A DNA stretch of 64,000 nt from Jaapia argillacea MUCL 33604 (taxonomy: Eukaryota > Basidiomycota > Agaricomycetes > Jaapiales > Jaapiaceae), in contig KL197738.1 of the NCBI GenBank assembly GCA_000697665.1, forward strand, positions 94,882 through 158,881, given 5' to 3'. The notes below the pieces were generated by a model, which did no database searches, was not told the origin of the DNA, and saw nothing but the letters and a program-made list of their open reading frames with translations. Each line of letters begins with the position of its first letter. Position 1 is the first letter of the stretch. The position numbers and the translations under genes were made by a program. Shown here piece by piece: positions 9,028-22,900 of the stretch.

Positions 9028-12000
9028 ATTCGGGGGTAGATAGATCAATGAGGCGGGTCGAGGACTTGGTGTCGACAGAGACGTTGGGTGGGTTGAAACG
9101 CTGACAACGAGAGGGCTGCGAGCGGAGTCGAAGCGCCACCTCATGCCAGTTGCACGTGCAGCCTCCTCCATCTCGACGTTGAACCAATGGCATTGATCGT
9201 CTCTGCTGGCAGCTGTATTCGATTGGCTCTCACTGGTCTCTCCGACCTAGTTCTCAACATTCGCTATCAATCGGGTGGTACTTGGTTTGCCCCATGATCA
9301 TCGATCATCCATTGAACAAGGCGATTCATCGAGTGTTGAAGCGGTCAAGTGGATCACCGAAGTAGTTGCTAGTCCATTACATTCTGTTACCCTTTCTGTC
9401 CATTTGCTGATACTCGTATTTAGTGTCCCGGGTTCCGTACCAGAACATCTTCACTCTCGGACCACCCGCATCGGCCACTCAATGTTCTCTATTCGCCGAT
9501 GGAGACGAAGTCCCTTCAGCTGCCGTTGTGCCCGACTTATGGTTATCTCCATCTTCGACAACAGAGCCCGTCGGTATTTCCGAGCCATCATCCAGCGTCT
9601 TCCAAGTGGCAACACCGTGGGTGGTGCTGGCTGCTCGTTGGAGACACGAAGCCTGCGATGGTCGGTTGTGCGTCTGGGAGATTTTGAGGAGTAGGAAGGA
9701 ACTTTGACGCACGGCTACCATCCAGGTACGTGTATGTATGATCCTCTTCTGTCATTCAACACTGACTAATCCGCGCCAGACGATCACATCTTTCAGTCAA
9801 TTCGATCTTTACATCCGTCGTCCCCCTTCCCCAACCTCCTCACCAATCGCGTCGACGCCCATCCTTTCCCACATTTCTGGTTATGCGATGGCTCAATACC
9901 CCCGCCGTTAAATTACGGTCACGACACGATATGGATACTGTCCTGATGGGATTTTGTTCAGATCTTTCATTCAGTCGCCGAAGCTCTAAATGAGCGAGCC
10001 CACACCCTTTGAAGCGGAGGCTTGATTCGAGTGAATCGGCCCGATAGCTCCGCGGAGTGAGAAACCGAATGATGCACTGCCTCTATCCTCCCCGTTACCG
10101 CCTCTCCGCCTCAGCTTCACATCGTCGGCAACTACTCCGGGGGAAACGTCTTGAAGCCCTTGCCCGACTGCCGCATCGAGTATTGTCGTTTCATCGAATG
10201 CGAGTGTCTCAACACAAGCGTCAACGATGAATTAGTCGAAGGGTTGGTAGTGGGGAGTTGTGTGAAGATCGTTTGGAGGTTCAGTGAACGTTGAAGTTTG
10301 GTGTGAGTATGGATGGCTTATGTTGGTCGATCGATAAACCTAGGTGCTCGATGCCAGTCAACTACTTCTCGGATTTACTGCCATGATCCGAATTATAGAT
10401 CGTTCACAAACTTAGGGCCCCAAGTGCCGACCAACACTATCTTCCGATCCCGGTCAATGATGAACTTTTTCCCTCCCACTCACATAGCGCCTCTCATCGC
10501 CTAGCGGTTTCCAAACCGAGGAGCGACATCACGCCTCAACTAATACCCAAGACGTTTCCGGAACGACGAGTCCAAGACGATGGAAAGGCGGCTGAGAGCA
10601 CATTGGTAGAGGATGGTTGAGAGCGAGGAAGCGCGAAAGATGGAACTCATAGATGGGGGATCAACGGCTCGTGGCTTCGTCTTGTTGCTCCGTCGTCGTG
10701 GGTACTTCTGCTGATCCTCGCCGTAGAGTGGCCCATTGCTTCGGTAACCCTCTACCAGTCCTACTCGCAGCATCTAGAACGAGCTACACGTCGCCCTCCC
10801 TTACCGAACGTATGTACTCGCTCCTATCGAGACGAGTTCCACCCTCAGCTCCTCATCTTCCATCGTGTAAGACGTCAACCTCAGTCGATGGCGGTTGGCA
10901 TATCATGTTTGAGATGGATGTGATTGGCGGGTAGCTTTCAAAAGAGGGATCATACGAGACGACCAGTGCTACATTGATTGATGTGGAATTCGCGTGAGAT
11001 GAAATGACCGAAATTCAGGCCTGAGATTGACTTTCAATGAATCCTAGTCATACCGTGCGTGGACAGTGTGGCCCTACGTTCTCGGACTTGGATTTTCTAT
11101 AGCTTCGTTGATCGAATGAGAGGGTTGTAGAGCGGTCGCAGAGCAGCTACGGTTCACAACCGTCGTGAAGTCCGAGGTTTACTCTCATAACATCTGTCCC
11201 TTCAATCTATATTGTACAGCATTCTTTGAACTATGTTTGAGGACACAAACCATTGCATTGGGCTGATTGTAGATAAGAAGGCAGCACGAGAAGGAAGACG
11301 CCGATACCAGGCAGGAAGACGAGGTTGAGGCTGGGTTCAAACTAAGATGATACAGTCTGTGATGTAAGAGTACAATCAAACACGCATATAGTGACTGATT
11401 ACCTCGTCATTTGAGTCTCATTGTCGGGCTTGACCATGAGTATTGTAAAGATGTATGCGTGATCGATTACTGAGAGCTGCGGAATAGGGGTCGACGATCT
11501 CATGGAGATGCCAAGAAGGGCACAGGTAGTTCGTGTGTGGGATCTAGAAGGGCAGATATCCATATACGCCGTCAGCCCGATACTTGACGTGAGCTCCTAA
11601 AAATCGTCTCATCGATTGAATCCATAACCCTCCCACTGCCAGGCAAAGCAAGTTTCTCGCTCTCGTCCCGTTCATCCCAGCGATTATAGTACACAGGGTC
11701 CGTTCCGAGTAGCTTGCGTGGAGGTGTTGAAGATGTATGCTTGAGTAACGGTTGCGCGCAGAGGGGGAAGGAGGAAAACCCGTTGGGCGGCCAAGGCACA
11801 TCCAACTGAACCATGCGGTAAGGGTCAGACTGAAATGGGGATGAGGCATATGACTTACCAGCTACGAAGGACCTGATACATCTGTCTCTGGTGCTGCTTC
11901 ACCACAAAGGATGGGCTGTGCGTCAACTTCGAATCTTGTCTATTCACCATGGTAGCGTATATGTAACGCTAAGTACCGTCCGGCACGGATAGGGTTGGAC

Positions 12001-14017
12001 TCTGATATGACAGGTCGAGCAGAACTGACAAGGAGGTGAGTTTTTTGGTGATTTCGAAGAGATCGGCCATCCGAGACTTCACCTAGACAATAGTAATCAT
12101 CTTTCCTACAGAACAATAGGCGGTCTGTCGAGTAAGGGGTTCGTATGACCATATTGACACACAATAGGGCGTTTTCGCCCATGGAGAGCAGGCAGCGCTG
12201 ATAAGGGCGGGACGTTAGCTTGAAACTCACGCAACCACACATATAGCCATATTATCTTACGTTTCGACTTTTATCGTTCTTATTTCTCATCCAATCGTCA
12301 AACTCTAGTCCTTCTTTCTAGTATCGCAGTGAGCCGATGGTGATCTCGTTTGGCGTATAATCCGCAGCGGTTCAGTAGGTGGGTACACCACGATCGCTAG
12401 GGAAGGTCGATACCGTGGCATGAACTGATCATCGAGCTGGTTGACAGGTGTGAGGAAGAAACCGAGTCAGAATCATATCGACAACGATTTTAGACGAAGG
12501 CGCCATGTCGAAAGTCTACAGAAAGGCATCAGCATAAGTCAATGCTGAACGTAAAGCCTCGTCCGGTGGAAGGTCCCATATGACGACCAACGATGCACAG
12601 GTGAAGCCTATGATAACCTCTCGCAGGCATCGTCAGGGAGTCCAGGGTAGCATGGCAAGCGCACCATCGAGTGGTATAGCTCGCATGAAATAGTATGAAG
12701 GCGTATCACTCACTGATCAGGCTACCAGTTTCTGGCAGGCAGGACTCGGGCAGGACTGTGCAAACCAAACGTGTAGTCGGGACATACTCGTTGCGCAACG
12801 TCGATTGCAATTTAGACTAGGACATTGAGCAGTTATGCGTCCACACAGGAGACGAGGTTCAAAAAGAGAGCCACGATGATGGACGATGACTGCCAAAATG
12901 TTACCCACCACGATTGTTGCCATCCAACTCATCAATCTTGTACTTCAACCATGTCGGCTCAGACTTTGATTGTCGACTACGGCCGTCACATCGTTTCAAT
13001 CAGCTATCCGCAGATTCTCGGTCAAAGACAGCAGAAAACGACGCTCGTCAGGTGTATACACATCCAGCAGCAGCTGAGCCGGCGTGATGCTGGTCGAGAC
13101 ACGTTAGTACGTTGAACACCTCCAGTCCTTCCCTTCCCATTTGGGCTCATTCCTTCGTTCTTTCTTTCCCAGTGTCCAGTCGTTGACCTTCAGATGCGAG
13201 TGCCAACCACAAACCTCATGTCTCGAAGCCTTCCTCTTTTTTCTCTAGCCCCTCAATCTGACCAGGATATCAAACATATCCTACCCGTAACTTCTCAGAG
13301 TTTTGCTGGGGTCGTTGCACCCAGCCTGGGCCATGGTGGGGTGGGGCAAGGGTTGGGATGAAAACGAGGTTGTCGAAGTGGAGGTAGCATGAAGGTTAGC
13401 TGGCTCGGGTTCCTATGACCGCGCCCACTCGCCGTCCAACTAGAATCCCGTCTCATATGCGAGTCTCTGTCGCTTTGATCCGACCCCAGTGATCTGACGG
13501 CGTTCTACCCGCTAGATGAATACCTGGTCATTTGAAGAACATCAAGTACATTTCCGGACGTACCGCCCCATCACCTACAAAGCGACGATCTGTCCAATAT
13601 CCTTCTCCGATACCGCTCATGATCCTCGCTCTGTCTCCTAACCACCTACCAACATATACAGCAATACATGCAAGTGTCGAGGATCACGCCACTATTTTAT
13701 CGGATGGGAGGTCGGCTATTGGAAGGGAGACAGCGAGGGAGAAGGGAGGGAATGGGGGTCTCTCTAAGATAAGATGGTTCCCAACTTCTCGAATGTGAAT
13801 TCCGGTGTTGGGTGTGAGTCCCTCTTCTCCCTCTTCAATTTCCGTTTTCCGACGACGCGATTTCAGCTTTCTGAGGCCGATAGGAGGAACGAAGCTTATC
13901 ATTGCTCCCGACGACAAGTACTCAAGGCCATCTGCACAACGAGGACCTCACAAGTATCCTACTCGGGCGGACTGATGCGTCTACAAACGGAACTCCTCTT
14001 CTCTGTGGAATTCACCG
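9028..14017. other. Coding-poor region, no recognisable gene
   Basis: About 5 kb of near-50% GC DNA upstream of the GTPase gene. Open frames are short and overlapping on both strands, and none gives a protein motif I recognise. It contains plausible splice signals, for example around 11.8-12.2 kb and 13.8-14.1 kb, so decayed genes or long non-coding transcripts cannot be excluded. The first ~200 bases hold the GTPase 5' flank. No tRNA, tandem repeat or intact transposon was seen. Confidence 0.4.
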
Positions 14018-15757
14018 TTGTCAACCAAGAGAGCAAGTCTTGGGGTCGCGCGGAGTGTTCGGGAGGAGTGGATGGCATTCATTGATCTCAAGAGGGAGTA
14101 TCATATGATGAGTGTGCCGGAGGACTTTCAGCTGCTTCACGATGAGGAGAGGGTGCCCAAGAGGCCGAGAACGGACTCTACGGCAACGTACGTATTCTCT
14201 CGTTGCTCTTGTTCTCTAGTGTCTGACAAGATCTTCGTAGACGGATTTCTGCCTCGATCAACATTTGGAATCGCGAACGCGAAAGTGGAGATCTGGGTTC
14301 ACCGTTGCCGCATCTGGTCAAGCCTCGCGAATGATATACTGCCATCGACCGACAGATACAACTTCAGCTTGGCGAGAAGAAGGGACGAGATCACCATTGG
14401 GAGCATATGGTCGAGGTGAGTAAACCTTGATTCATCCCTCATGCAGTCGTCTTTACTGACCAGTTTGTACCTCAGAACCCCTGTCAACCAATGCCCACCC
14501 CATATGCTCAGCGGTTTCACAAACCCATGCCACCTTTCAAGTCCGTCACGAAGTTGCCTCTGTCCGCGGATGAAGAAGAGTCCTCACATAACTACCAATC
14601 TGTGCGGATGCAACTTGGGCGAGGAGGTGGACTATTCCTTGACCGACACTCCGATGTCAGGCCATCGCTGCTCTGGTTGGCGAGGGGGATTATGTGGCCG
14701 TTCGGCTGTTATGGTGGATGATGATGCATCTCCAGATGTCCGTTCCATACGTTACGCGAAGTTGGGCACACGTCGATGTCGTCTCATTTTTGCTCCTCTC
14801 TCCGTGACGGGTGAGGACTATCCTGTGTGCCATTGTGGTTAAGTTTGTGATCACTTAAAATCTTCTCCGTATCCAGGCGAAGAGGAACAGGTAGGATCCG
14901 TCGAGTCTGGAGAACGTATTGGAGAGATTATATTGCGTCTATGGCGAGGAGAGACAAAATTGCGAGGGGAAGAGGAGATGTCGAGACCCACCGAACGACA
15001 GTCACGTGCTCTGCCCGAATCGCAGACCCCTATCCACGAAGAATCTACAAAGGCAGGACTACACCGCGTCCAGTACGTTCTCTCCTTCTATCACAGACGT
15101 TGAATCTAATCCTGGTCAGGTTCGAGGAATGCCCCAGCATCCGTCACCACAAGCGCCGAAATACTTGGGTTAACCTTGATAAAAGACACTTCGCCAACTT
15201 TCTTTCCCGCTACCGACCGAAAGGTGTGCCCCTTCCGCGTGCTGACTCCTAGGGCCTGACTCTCCTCACTCTGAAAGATGATACTCACCTCCGCCAGACA
15301 TCCTTCAAGCCAACGGTATTATTCCCCGAAGCGTCCAGGCCGACGCCACCGACGCCACCATCGAAATTATCGAAGTCGATTCCTCTGATATCGAAGATCG
15401 TCCACCTAGCAAGGTTCAAACCCCCAGGAATGAATCTTCGAAAAAGCGCCGTGCGAATACGCGACCTGAATCTAACGAAGAAAGCGGGAATGAAGACGAG
15501 GGTACCGAGATCAAGCTCTTGCAGGCTAGTGCACGACACAACGCCACCCTTTTCTGACACTAACCCTTGGGGCGACGACAGGATCGGCTCAAGACCTTGG
15601 AGGAAATCAAGACGGTTCAGGTTAGTGATACGGTACTTTCTTGGACCTGACGTTTGACCGAGATTCATCGGCGAGGTTAGTTGAACTCCAGGTGAAGAAG
15701 TCATCTGGGAAGAAGCAGAAATCCAAATCCAAACGAGTCAAGGTCGACTCAACCTAG
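14018..15757 (+). CDS. Hypothetical multi-exon gene, possibly decayed (copy 1)
   Basis: Coherent exon pieces can be read on the plus strand. REEWMAFIDLKREYHMMSV runs to RVPKRPRTDSTAT (14060-14190). Downstream, an acidic block EEEQVGSVESGERIGEIILR lies near 14880-15070. DILQANGIIPRSVQADAT and a Glu/Ser/Lys-rich tail (NESSKKRRANTRPESNEES) begin near 15298. The last exons end in GKKQKSKSKRVKVDST and a stop at 15755-15757. The tail looks like a nuclear localisation signal. Joins near 15515, 15598 and 15640 have GT...AG. One in-frame TGA near 14330 interrupts the middle, so the 5' half may be dead. I do not recognise the family. Confidence 0.4.
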
Positions 15758-15890
15758 CTGGCTACTATCCTTCTATGGTCGTTGTAATTATGGCCATGAT
15801 TTCCGCTCTCAAACATGTACGTCGTCTGAACTTCGAACTATATTATTGTCCGCTTGGATGCTCTTCCAGTCGAGTGCTTCCGATGATGGT
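14730..15890 (+). repeat. Dispersed ~1.15-kb duplication, copy 1
   Basis: The block is similar over its whole length to 17680-18825 in the same orientation, with many substitutions and small indels. Shared landmarks are CCTCTCTCYGTGACRGGTGAGG, the acidic exon, AATGAATCTTCGAAAAAGCG, GAGGGTACCGAGATCAAGCT and GTCGGCTTGGA-like sequence past the stop. It carries the 3' half of a hypothetical gene plus downstream sequence. Confidence 0.8.
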
Positions 15891-17679
15891 GCCAACGGGG
15901 ACGGGATAAATGAATTGAAGTTCAAGAACGACACTCAGTAAATCAGGAATTAGGTTTGTGATTCAAAGACTCAAGGCATTCTACCATCAAGTTTCTCCAC
16001 CATTCCCGAATACGGTCCCCGCCGGCTCCCTGGTTAAAGGTCAGAACGGACCATCCCTCAGCATCCGTGTTCACGAATACAGCAGCATCATCCGACGAGG
16101 ATTTTATGGAAGCCAACGACTCCAGAACGTTTACCACCAATCAGTAGTAGCTCTCCTGAAGTTGGCTTTCTTGCTCACTGTGGCCTGAAAGGTTGTTCAT
16201 TCGTATGAAACGCGAAACTTTGACGGATCACCTTTGGACAGGTATCCGCGGTACATGGTACGAGGTATTTAGAAATGAAGATCCTTAATCATGACGCTAT
16301 TGACTTTTCCGACAGAGTTTTCTGTCCGTTCGCGAACTGTAACAGCTCTGATGTCTGCTAGCCTGGTTCTCAGTAGGTTCAGTATCCACTGTGAAGCGCT
16401 GCCAGGATATTGGCTCGTTTAAACTCGCGACTGAATATACCATGGCGCCACCTACTTGAGTTAATTACACCCCTCGTTTGTACACTCTCCCATGGATTGT
16501 CACGTATCATTCTGATGTTCCAACCTCTGCTACTCTAGTCTCCTCCATCACGTTATGATAACATTCGAGGCGGGGATTGCCTATGTCTGGCTGTATGTCC
16601 CAATCACCTCAACCCTATCTACCGTAATCGTATCGACAGACCTCCTCACCTCCGCCAATAGAAGTGGTTACCGTCTTTTTCTTCACTCGATGCCCCTCAC
16701 TATGTTGTTAGACGCCAGTCTCCAACCTCGGCGCTTTGGGGTTGTTCCCTTTCCTCATCGTTTGAGGTTCCCGCGAGTGATTTGACATCACCCCGATGTT
16801 ATCAAGCCGGGCTCCTCAATTTTCAATGCAACAAAACACATCCCACGTCCTGATTTGCTGCCCGGCAACTTTGAATACGCTTCACTGGCAATTTGGTTCA
16901 TCAAAGCTTGTATCCACATGCGACCTCGCTGGAGTTCGGACCATCGGATGAACCGTTCGGTCAAACGGCTGTTCTAGAGGTACAGACTACTGATACCTCC
17001 CTTCAGGTTGACATCCGACGCAGCTGCATTAATGTGTCGACAGGGGTCCTGGGGGCTGAGGATGAGTTCACATTCCTGATACATAAGTTATCGTCGTCCC
17101 AACGTTCATAGTCGTGGGCACCAGCCGAAGGAAGTGGATCCAAATACGACTCTATCTGGGTGAGACTTCCAGATTGACAAAGTTCGGTGGGGCGGGCGAC
17201 GCCAGTCCCTTCAGTAACGTGTCACAGGTTGCACGTGAAACCGTGACAGGACGTGACGATGCTCCAATATTTGGGCAACGCGTAGGTTCAGCATCCAGCG
17301 TTCAACAGTGATACATATTGACAACGCCGCTATTGTTCTATACCAATTTCCACTATGCCTCAAATCAGTAAATTAAAGCCTGGATCTCTGTCGACGGCAG
17401 TCCTCTCGAGGAATTCGACACTATGGTCACTTCTTGTGGAACTGCAGCTGTGTGCTGGATCGCGTCTGAGATAGGGAAGGTGCGCAATATCTTTCGAATC
17501 CCGCGCTGAAAGTAAACTTGTTTCAACCCCCAGCGGTTTGTCGTTGAATGGGAGGATGACGCTCTAAGTATATCGCGAGACCGCCACCACTGGACTTGTG
17601 CAAGTTGATGGAATCTGTTCCGGCGTGAGTGCGACACTTCCGCCATTCAACCAATGGCAAAGTCCCGACCCATGTAACA
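15891..17679. other. Coding-poor spacer between the duplicated blocks
   Basis: There are only short open frames and nothing recognisable. It may contain decayed 5' exons belonging to copy 2, for example the open stretch at 16893-17111, but no motif supports that. Confidence 0.35.
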
Positions 17680-18825
17680 CGAAGAGCTCCATCCTGTATA
17701 CGAGATTCGGCACACGTCGAGGTCATCTCGTTTTTACTCCTCTCTCTGTGACAGGTGAGGGTGATTCTGTCCGTTCTTATAGTTAAGGTTCAGATCACTG
17801 AATTCTTCTCCATATCCAAGACGAAGAGGAGCCCGTCGGATCTGTCGAGTTTGGAGGACATAAAGGAGACGTTCTGTTATCTTTGTGGCGAACAGAGAAA
17901 AAATTGCTGGGGGAAGAGGACCTGGCAGAATACACCGAACGACTATCACGTGCTGTGCCTGAATTGCAGACTCCTGTCCATGAACGTTCAAAGGCAGACC
18001 TGCACTGCATCCAGGATGTTCTCTCCTCCCATTAGAGATGTCGCGTCTAATCCTAGTAAGGTTCGAGGAGGATCCTAGCATGTCTCATAAGGTGTGCCTA
18101 TCTCCTTGGGCTGAGATGGATGAGAGACCTTTCGCCAAGTTTGTTTTTTGTTACCGAACGAAAGGTATGTGCCCTGTGTATGCCAAGTCATGAGTTCCAC
18201 CTCCCTAAAAGATCATTCTCATTTCCATCCTAGATGTCCTTAGAGCCAACGGGATTATTCCCCAAAGCGCCCATGCCGTGGTCATCGAGCACAAGGTTGA
18301 AATCATGGAAATCGATTGCTCCAATGCCGAAGAAGATCGTCCACCCAGCAAGGTCCAAACCTCCAAGAATGAATCTTCGAAAAAGCGTCGGGCCAATACG
18401 CGACCAGAATCTGACGAAGGAAGCGGGAATGAAGATGAGGGTACCGAGATCAAGCTCTTGCAGGCTAGTATGCAATACAACACCACCCTTTTCCTAGACT
18501 AACCCTCAGGGTGACTACAGGATCAGCTCAAGACGCTGGAGGAAATCAAGATGGTTCAGGTTGGTTCTGTGCTACTTTCTTGGGCTTGATGTTGACGAGA
18601 TGTGTAGGCGAGGTTAGTTGAACTCCAAATGAAGAAGTCGGCTGGAAAGAAGGATGAATCCAAATCCAAACGAGTCAAGGTCAAGTCGATCTAGCTGGCT
18701 ATTATCCTTCTCTCCTCATTATATGTGGCCGTAAGTCCCGCTCTTAAATATGTACCCCCTCTGAATTCTGCACTATCACTGTCGGCTTGGACTCCAAGCT
18801 CTCATGTGCTTCCTGGCTATGGTTG
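17680..18825 (+). repeat. Dispersed ~1.15-kb duplication, copy 2
   Basis: Partner of 14730-15890; see that entry. The similarity ends just before the ~1 kb of sequence that leads into the tnp2 transposon. Confidence 0.8.
17690..18694 (+). CDS. Hypothetical gene 3' region (copy 2 of the duplicated block)
   Basis: The acidic exon is open and reads DEEEPVGSVEFGGHKGDVLL, followed by LWRTEKKLLGEEDLAEYTER (17820-18010). The Glu/Ser/Lys-rich exon contains NESSKKRRANTRPESDEGSG (18368-18440), and the C-terminus runs into a stop at 18692-18694. These align in order with copy 1 at 14880-15757. Both copies stay open through the acidic exon despite clear divergence, which hints that they were under coding constraint after duplicating. 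I did not find a convincing start. Confidence 0.4.
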
Positions 18826-19045
18826 CATGAACGAACTTTGCAGCGAGTAATTTTCTACCTAGCACGATTGAGGCAGCGATTGAGCGAGGCAGAGAGCAAG
18901 TGAAGCAGGGGGTGTCGTTTCGTGAGCGGGTGGATCGAGGGGTGTGCAGCGAGCCAGGGTGGTACAACGGACGAGCGAGGTGGGGAGTGAGGTGAGCGAG
19001 GATTGGGCGACGAGGGGAGCAGAAGGGGTGGAGTCCTCGGACCCC

Positions 19046-19075
19046 AACAGCCAGAGACTTCGACGTCTGGCTGTT
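19046..19075. repeat. Perfect 10-bp inverted repeat (hairpin)
   Basis: AACAGCCAGA and its exact reverse complement TCTGGCTGTT are separated by ten bases. It lies about 0.9 kb upstream of the tnp2 transposase start and may be a subterminal motif of that element. The terminal repeats themselves were not found. Confidence 0.5.
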
Positions 19076-19931
19076 ACTTCACCCCACTCATCTCGCCCGT
19101 CAATCCACCCACAAAGACTTGCCAATGGTGATTCGACGCGAGCTCGATGCATCTTCAATCTTCTGTATTCGGCAAGTCAATGCATATATCGGGTTGCTTC
19201 GCTGCATCGGTAAATCGAATACAAGTCAGTGACAGTCTGGCAAAGCCACATTCAAGTCAAGCAAACTCACATATACTGTACATTCACTCAGGCTTATTCT
19301 CGATTACATCTCCGAAATAATTATCTTGCTTGAGCCAGACAGTGGAAACAAATCGTACTTGGGTTACTAGAGCCCGAATCACCTCCAGATCTGATCCAAC
19401 CAACCATCCCAGTGGCTGCAGCGGTGGGAGATATTGGTGATCCAGATCATAGATGTAGGAGAGATTGTTGACACAAACGGCGCACACTTGGGTTGCACAC
19501 GAAGACACACTTGGCCGAACTCTGCGGGAAGCAAGGTGCCAGTCCTTGCGTCCCCTTTCGGTAGCAATGCAGCATTCAGAGATACGGTCGATGTTTCGGT
19601 TGGGACCCGAGGGGCGTGGAGTGTGTGGAGGGTGAACCCCAGTGAGAAGTTGGGCGAACGAAAATGAACGCGCTTGAACAATATAAAAGACTGTGAGAAT
19701 ATTTGGGCGAAATCGAGGAAACTTGAAGACATTGCTTTTTTGAAGTTTCTCGAATTGTGGTTTCTCGTAGTTTCTCGCTCCCCTCAGATTCAGGCAACAG
19801 TTTGCGTAGCCGACACTCCTCTACTGGCTTTGAAATCGTCCCAAGTCCATGATCTCACAACGATTCGTTGGACTCCAACAGCGAACAGCTACTTGCCTTT
19901 CCACCTTCTCCCCCGCCTCTCGGTTGCTCGG

Positions 19932-22900
19932 ATGTCTGGTACTGGTGAACGTATCTACTACTGCGATTGCCCTCGTTATTGTAAACAGCAGAAGGTGGTC
20001 CCCAAAGCAACATACTATCGGCATCTGAAGGAACGTGACAAGGTCGCCTTGCCAGGCGACACCGAGTTTGCTCGGTCTGAATCAAGTCAAGGAGTGTCTT
20101 CGTATGTGGGTGGAGAAAAGCGTTCGGCGGGTGCAATGGATGATGGCAGTGTTGATGGGGATGCAGATGTAGAAAGCAGTGTAGTCGGAGGAGGAAGTCA
20201 TCAAGGGAAGAGACTTAGGCATGGGTCTCAAGGGGATTCGGAGCGTGATGTATGTGCATTTCCTCGAAACTATGGATCCGTATCTGACTCGCACCCAGAG
20301 TTTGCATGAGCCATCGAGTGGCGTAGCTTCCGATGGAGCATCCCTGTCGTCCAGCGTGACTCGGCAGCATGCAGCAACTCCCCCTCGAGCCGAGGACCAG
20401 AATGACTCCAGCAGTGGTTCTGCGGGGCTGGGTGGAGGAGCTGATCAAGGGAGTTTGTCTGATCGTCACATAGAGAATGAGGGAGATATGGATCGTGGGA
20501 GGGCGGATGATCTGAATGAGGACACGAACCGGCCGATGTCCCCTATCCACGGTACATCCAATGCGACATCCGCTGCCGCTGCGCCTCCCGGTGTATCTCC
20601 TATACCAGAGATTCGAATAGCAACAGATTTCATCAATGCTCTTAAAGATGCTACTCTCGATAATGGAGACTTGTCGCCCGATGTCCTCGATCGCCTTCGG
20701 AACCCAATCACAGAGCCACTCAACATCAATAACCCTGACTTGTTGTATTCCCTCGAGCTCTTCCTGGCTTTGAATGATTCATCTGAGGGTGCATTCGATC
20801 AGGTGAGGAATGCCACTCACCGCCGCATCCCGGAGGTGGAAATCCTCTCCCTCGACCAAATCAAGAGGAGAATCTGCGAGATGACAGGTGTTGTTCCCAT
20901 CGTCAATCACATGTGTGTGAACACATGCCTTGCTTTTACGGGACCCTTTGCCGAAGACGACTCCTGTCGCAAGTGCAACGAACCTCGTTATGACCCACTC
21001 AGCAGCACCAAGGCTCCGCGGCGAGAGTTTTATACGATGCCAATCGGCCCAGTACTGCAGGCCGTCTCTCGAACGAAAGAAGGGGCAACCAAGAAGCTGT
21101 ATCGTGCAGATCGCACTCAAGATATACTTGGTAGCCTCCGAGCACTTCAGCAGCGGAAAGATAATGGGGAGGATGTTGCAGTGTGCCTCGATACTTTTGA
21201 TGACTTCGTTTGTGGCAGCGACTACCTTGCCGCGGTTCAGGACGGGCGAATCAAAGATGGTGATTCAACTTTGATGATATCGTTGGATGGTGCTCAGTTG
21301 TTCCGCAACAAGTTGTCGGACTGCTGGATATATATCTGGGTGATTTTGGATCTCGCCCCGGATTTGCGGTATAAGAAGAAGTATGTCATTCCAGGAGGAT
21401 TCATCCCTGGGCCGAACAAGCCCAAAAACCTCGATTCATTCCTTTTCCCCGGCTTGCACCATGTCCAAGCACTTCACAACGAGGGTCTGCCCATCTGGAA
21501 TGCACTGGATAACACAATTTACGTTGACGATCCATTTGTCTTGCTGGGCACCGCTGACGGCCCTGGCCTTGCATACCTCAACGGTCTTGTTGGACATCAT
21601 GGTGGCCAAGGCTGCCGTTTACATTGTCCGATTAGAGGACGCCACAAGACGGGCGCCCCGCAATACTTCCCCGCGCTCTTAAAACCAACTAATTATTCAG
21701 TCGTGGGCTGTGATCACCCCGATCTCGACGTTTACAACCTTCCTTACGCATCGCGGGCTCACTATCTTGCCAACCTGGCAATCCTCGAGGCATCACCAAA
21801 TCCGAATCAGTATACAAAGCGCCGCCTTCAAACTGGGATATCCAAACCCAGTACCTTCACCAGGCTAACCCGAACTATCCACATCCCATTGATGTTTACC
21901 ATGGATTTCATGCATCTCGCCGGGCTCAACCTTCCTGATTTGTTTATTGGCCTATGGTGTGGTTCCATCGACTGCGGGAGGAGTGATAGTCGTGCCACTT
22001 GGGACTGGTTTGTATTGCAGGGCGAGGTTTGGAAGGCTCACGGGAAGGCTGTAGCTGCAGCGAGGTCGTACTGGCCAGGCTCCTTTGGAAACCCGCCTCG
22101 TAACCCAGCGGAGAAAATATCAAGCGGCTACAAGGCTTGGGAATTCCTTTTATATGTCTACGGTCTTGGCCCTGCCCTTCTACGAAGTATCCTTCCGGAA
22201 AAGTATTGGCGACATTATTGCAAACTCGTATTTGCTATCCGACTCTTGCATCAGCGGAGAATCACTGCATCAGAGTTGCGGCATGCGCATACCCTCCTCA
22301 TTGAGTTCGTGCGAGACTTTGAACTCTTGTATTATCAACGTCGCGAAGATCGCCTCCACTTCTGCCGGCAGAGCATCCACGCTCTCACGCACCTTGCTCC
22401 AGAAGTTGCCCGCCTCGGTCCTCTTATTTACTACACCCAATGGACCATGGAACGCACAATCGGTAATCTTGGAGAAGAAATCCGTCAGCCATCAAACCCA
22501 TTTCAAAACCTCTCCGAGAGAGGTTTGCGGCGATCACAATTAAATGCGTTGAAGGCTCTGATCCCCACACTCGACCCAGATGTGTCCACTCTACCTCGTG
22601 GAGCGCAGGATCTTGGGGAAGGTTATGTGTTGCTGAAGGCTATGGATACGAAGGCACGACCAACTACCGAGAGTGAAGGGATAGCTTTAGAAAAGTTCAT
22701 GGAGACGGAAGGAGATATTCGTCAATGGAGAACCTGCCCATTACAGCGTTGGGCCCGGCTTCGTCTACCTAATGGTCAGATTGCACGCTCACTGTGGAAG
22801 GAGGGACTAAAACCATTGGAGGATGTCAGGATAGCCCGGAAAGTGAAGGTATGGCTCCTCTGCCCACGTCTCTGTCTAAATTCTGATCTCTCCTTAGCTT

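Noticed and set aside
18772-18790. CACTATCACTGTC as the left CACTA terminus of the tnp2 element
   Set aside because: No inverted partner was found to the right of 25.8 kb and the motif lies inside the 17680-18825 duplicated block.
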